A stretch of 37,116 bases of DNA, taken from NCBI GenBank assembly GCA_004557185.1, contig SFEP01000034.1, positions 1 to 37,116 of the forward strand. Reading direction: 5' to 3'. Of the stretch, positions 35,809-37,116 are shown in pieces. The notes under the pieces were generated by a model. It saw nothing but the letters and a program-made list of their open reading frames with translations, was not told the DNA's origin and made no database searches. The position numbers and the translations under genes are program-made. Origin of the DNA: Bacteroidales bacterium. GTDB taxonomy: Bacteria > Bacteroidota > Bacteroidia > Bacteroidales > Bacteroidaceae. Each line of letters starts with the position of its first letter. Position 1 is the stretch's first letter.

Positions 35809-36841
35809 AGCCCGCTGCCACCTTGCCGTCCTCCTGCTCACCCTCTGCGCCCTCACCGCGTCGGCGCAGCAGCGGCGCATGCGGCTCATGCAGTGGAACG
35901 TAGAAAACCTCTTCGACACCATCGCCAACGGCCCCACGCACTACGCCGACTTCACGCCGCAGGGCGACTATGCTTGGAACACGTTGCGCTACCGTGCCAA
36001 GCTCTCACGCTTGGCGCGCACCATAGCCTGTTGTGGCGAGGCCAGTCCGCCCGCTCTCGTGGCCCTGTGCGAGGTGGAGAACGACAGCGTGCTCACCGAC
36101 CTCACCCGCCGCTCGCTCTTGGCACGCTTGGGCTACGACTACATCATCACCCATTCGCTCGACGAGCGTGGCATCAATGTGGCCCTGCTCTACCAGCCCG
36201 AACTCTTCCGTCCGCTCACCGTGGGTTGCCACCGCGTGCCGCCGCCCGGCCGCCACGTGTCGCCCTCACGCGACCTCCTCCATGTGGCCGGCCTCATTCC
36301 CACGGGCGACACCCTCGACGTGGTGGTGTGCCACCTGCCCAGCCAGTTGGGCGGCCGCGCGGCCCAGCGTTACCGCCAGGCTGTGGCTCGCCGCCTGCGC
36401 CTATTGGCCGACAGTGTGATGCAACGTCGCCGCGCGCCGCACCTCGTCATCACGGGCGACTTCAACACCGCTTGGCCCGACCGCCTCTTCAGCCGCCACC
36501 TGGGCTGCGCGCCCCTGCCCGCCGACACCTTGTCGCTGCCCCCAGCCCGCAGTCTGCTGCTGCTCACCCACGGCCTGCGCGGACGGGCCGACGTGGCCGG
36601 CAGCTACAAGTTTCAGGGCGAATGGTCGCAGCTCGACCATTTCATCGTCTCCGCCCACATGCTCACCGCCGCCGCCTCGCTGCGGGTGCAGCGCCCCGCC
36701 TGCCTGTTGGCGGACTTCCCCCATCTGCTCGAGACCGACCGCGGCCGCACCACGCTCCATCCGCGCCGCACCTACCTCGGCACCTACTACCACGGCGGCC
36801 TGAGCGACCACCTGCCTGTGCTGCTCGACTTGTGGTGGTGA
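35801..36841 (+). CDS. secreted endonuclease/exonuclease/phosphatase (EEP) family protein
   Basis: The 346-residue protein starts at ATG 35801, inside the end of rlmH, and has a signal peptide (HLAVLLLTLCALTASAQ, cleavage near 22). EEP-fold motifs: Asn33 and Glu35 in MQWNVENLFD, Glu91 in ALCEVEN, His178 in VVCHLPS, Asp220 and Asn222 in ITGDFNTAW, and Asp336 and His337 in SDHLP. These form the metal-dependent phosphodiesterase site of the DNase I/exonuclease III superfamily. As an exported protein it probably acts on nucleic acids or phosphoesters in the periplasm or outside; the substrate is not known. Translation is likely coupled to rlmH. Confidence 0.9.
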   Translation: MNKARCHLAVLLLTLCALTASAQQRRMRLMQWNVENLFDTIANGPTHYADFTPQGDYAWNTLRYRAKLSRLARTIACCGEASPPALVALCEVENDSVLTDLTRRSLLARLGYDYIITHSLDERGINVALLYQPELFRPLTVGCHRVPPPGRHVSPSRDLLHVAGLIPTGDTLDVVVCHLPSQLGGRAAQRYRQAVARRLRLLADSVMQRRRAPHLVITGDFNTAWPDRLFSRHLGCAPLPADTLSLPPARSLLLLTHGLRGRADVAGSYKFQGEWSQLDHFIVSAHMLTAAASLRVQRPACLLADFPHLLETDRGRTTLHPRRTYLGTYYHGGLSDHLPVLLDLWW

Positions 36842-36858
36842 GGAAAGATGGGCCGGCG

Positions 36859-36876
36859 CTATATATAAATAAGGAG
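36859..36876 (-). repeat. AT-rich intergenic element, copy 10
   Basis: The minus strand reads CTCCTTATTTATATATAG, the cleanest copy, directly after the hairpin at 36874-36912 on that strand. It could also act as that terminator's T-rich tail. Confidence 0.7.
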
Positions 36877-36912
36877 AGGGTGCGTCACACGTAAGCGGTG
36901 GCGCACCCTCTC
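36874..36912. terminator. hairpin between converging genes
   Basis: GAGAGGGTGCG (36874-36884) pairs with CGCACCCTCTC (36902-36912). Four further pairs extend it inside, including one G-T, leaving a 9-nt loop. It serves the EEP gene on the plus strand and the small gene on the minus strand; T richness is better on the minus side. Confidence 0.75.
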
Positions 36913-36938
36913 TCTTGCAGTGTGCTTGGGGGCGGGGC

Positions 36939-37094
36939 TTAGTCGGGTATGCGGCTATCCTCGTCTAATTCTATTTCATCGTAGTCGTCGGGCAGTTGGT
37001 CGGGCGTCCACGTGCTGCCCACCGATGCGGCCAGCATGCAGGTGGGGGCGAGGAGGAACTGCTCGGTGCGGGGTTGAATATAGGTTTTCTTCAT
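36939..37094 (-). CDS. small 51-residue protein of unknown function
   Basis: The minus strand from ATG 37094 to TAA at 36939 encodes 51 residues. It opens MKKTYIQPRTEQFLLAPTCM, with ML after that, and ends in an acidic tail (DDYDEIELDEDSRIPD). The MKKxYIxPxTE opening is familiar from many short uncharacterised Bacteroidetes proteins. There is no typical signal peptide, although LLAPTCMLAASVG is mildly hydrophobic. The stop is followed by a hairpin at 36874-36912. The promoter is beyond the window. Coding potential is supported by the conserved opening and clean stop, not by a domain. Confidence 0.65.
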   Translation of the reverse strand: MKKTYIQPRTEQFLLAPTCMLAASVGSTWTPDQLPDDYDEIELDEDSRIPD

Positions 37095-37116
37095 GGATGG
37101 AATGGGCTGTGTGGTA

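Overview
The window looks like chromosomal DNA of a GC-rich member of the Bacteroidales, most likely Prevotella-like. The evidence is a bifunctional lpxC/fabZ fusion gene, five large secreted proteins that end in type IX secretion (T9SS) C-terminal domains, -7 boxes of the Bacteroidetes form TAnnTTTG, almost no Shine-Dalgarno sites, and a miaA/lpxA/lpxC-fabZ/lpxD cluster. The species cannot be named from the sequence alone.

Layout. 1-181 holds an 84-bp tandem repeat. 495-9278 carries three consecutive plus-strand genes for secreted T9SS-type proteins. 9638-12004 is a separate, visibly AT-richer cassette: a hairpin-rich leader, an EcoRI-family adenine methyltransferase and, overlapping it by 4 nt, a DUF262-HNH protein. 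Transcription terminators stand on both sides. 12228-16440 has minus-strand genes for an M23/LysM peptidase, a DEDDh exonuclease and a secreted subtilisin-like protease. 16563-22287 is a minus-strand series: pgi, a HAD phosphatase, tcdA, a ZIP metal transporter and an Omp28-like secreted protein. clpB (22720-25320) diverges from pgi. 26089-32782 is a minus-strand series: lpxD, lpxC/fabZ, lpxA, a pRiA4b ORF-3-like gene, miaA and a membrane protein of unknown function. Then come an initiator tRNA, aroE and menG (minus), then rlmH and an overlapping secreted EEP-family gene (plus), and finally a 51-residue minus-strand gene.

How the genes work together. LpxA, LpxC and LpxD catalyse the first steps of lipid A synthesis, and the FabZ half of the fusion makes acyl chains for the same membrane. 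The T9SS cargos are exported proteins, two with Cys-x-x-Cys Omp28/thioredoxin-like regions. The methyltransferase and DUF262-HNH pair is the best candidate for a less-described system, probably a restriction-modification-like defence module whose leader may attenuate transcription.

The intergenic DNA is unusually structured. It holds an 84-bp doublet at three loci, two arrays of A/T tracts phased at exactly 21 bp, a 33-bp triplet repeat, and ten copies of a short element resembling CTCCTTATTTATATATAG, mostly placed just upstream of start codons. None of these repeats is explained by the genes.
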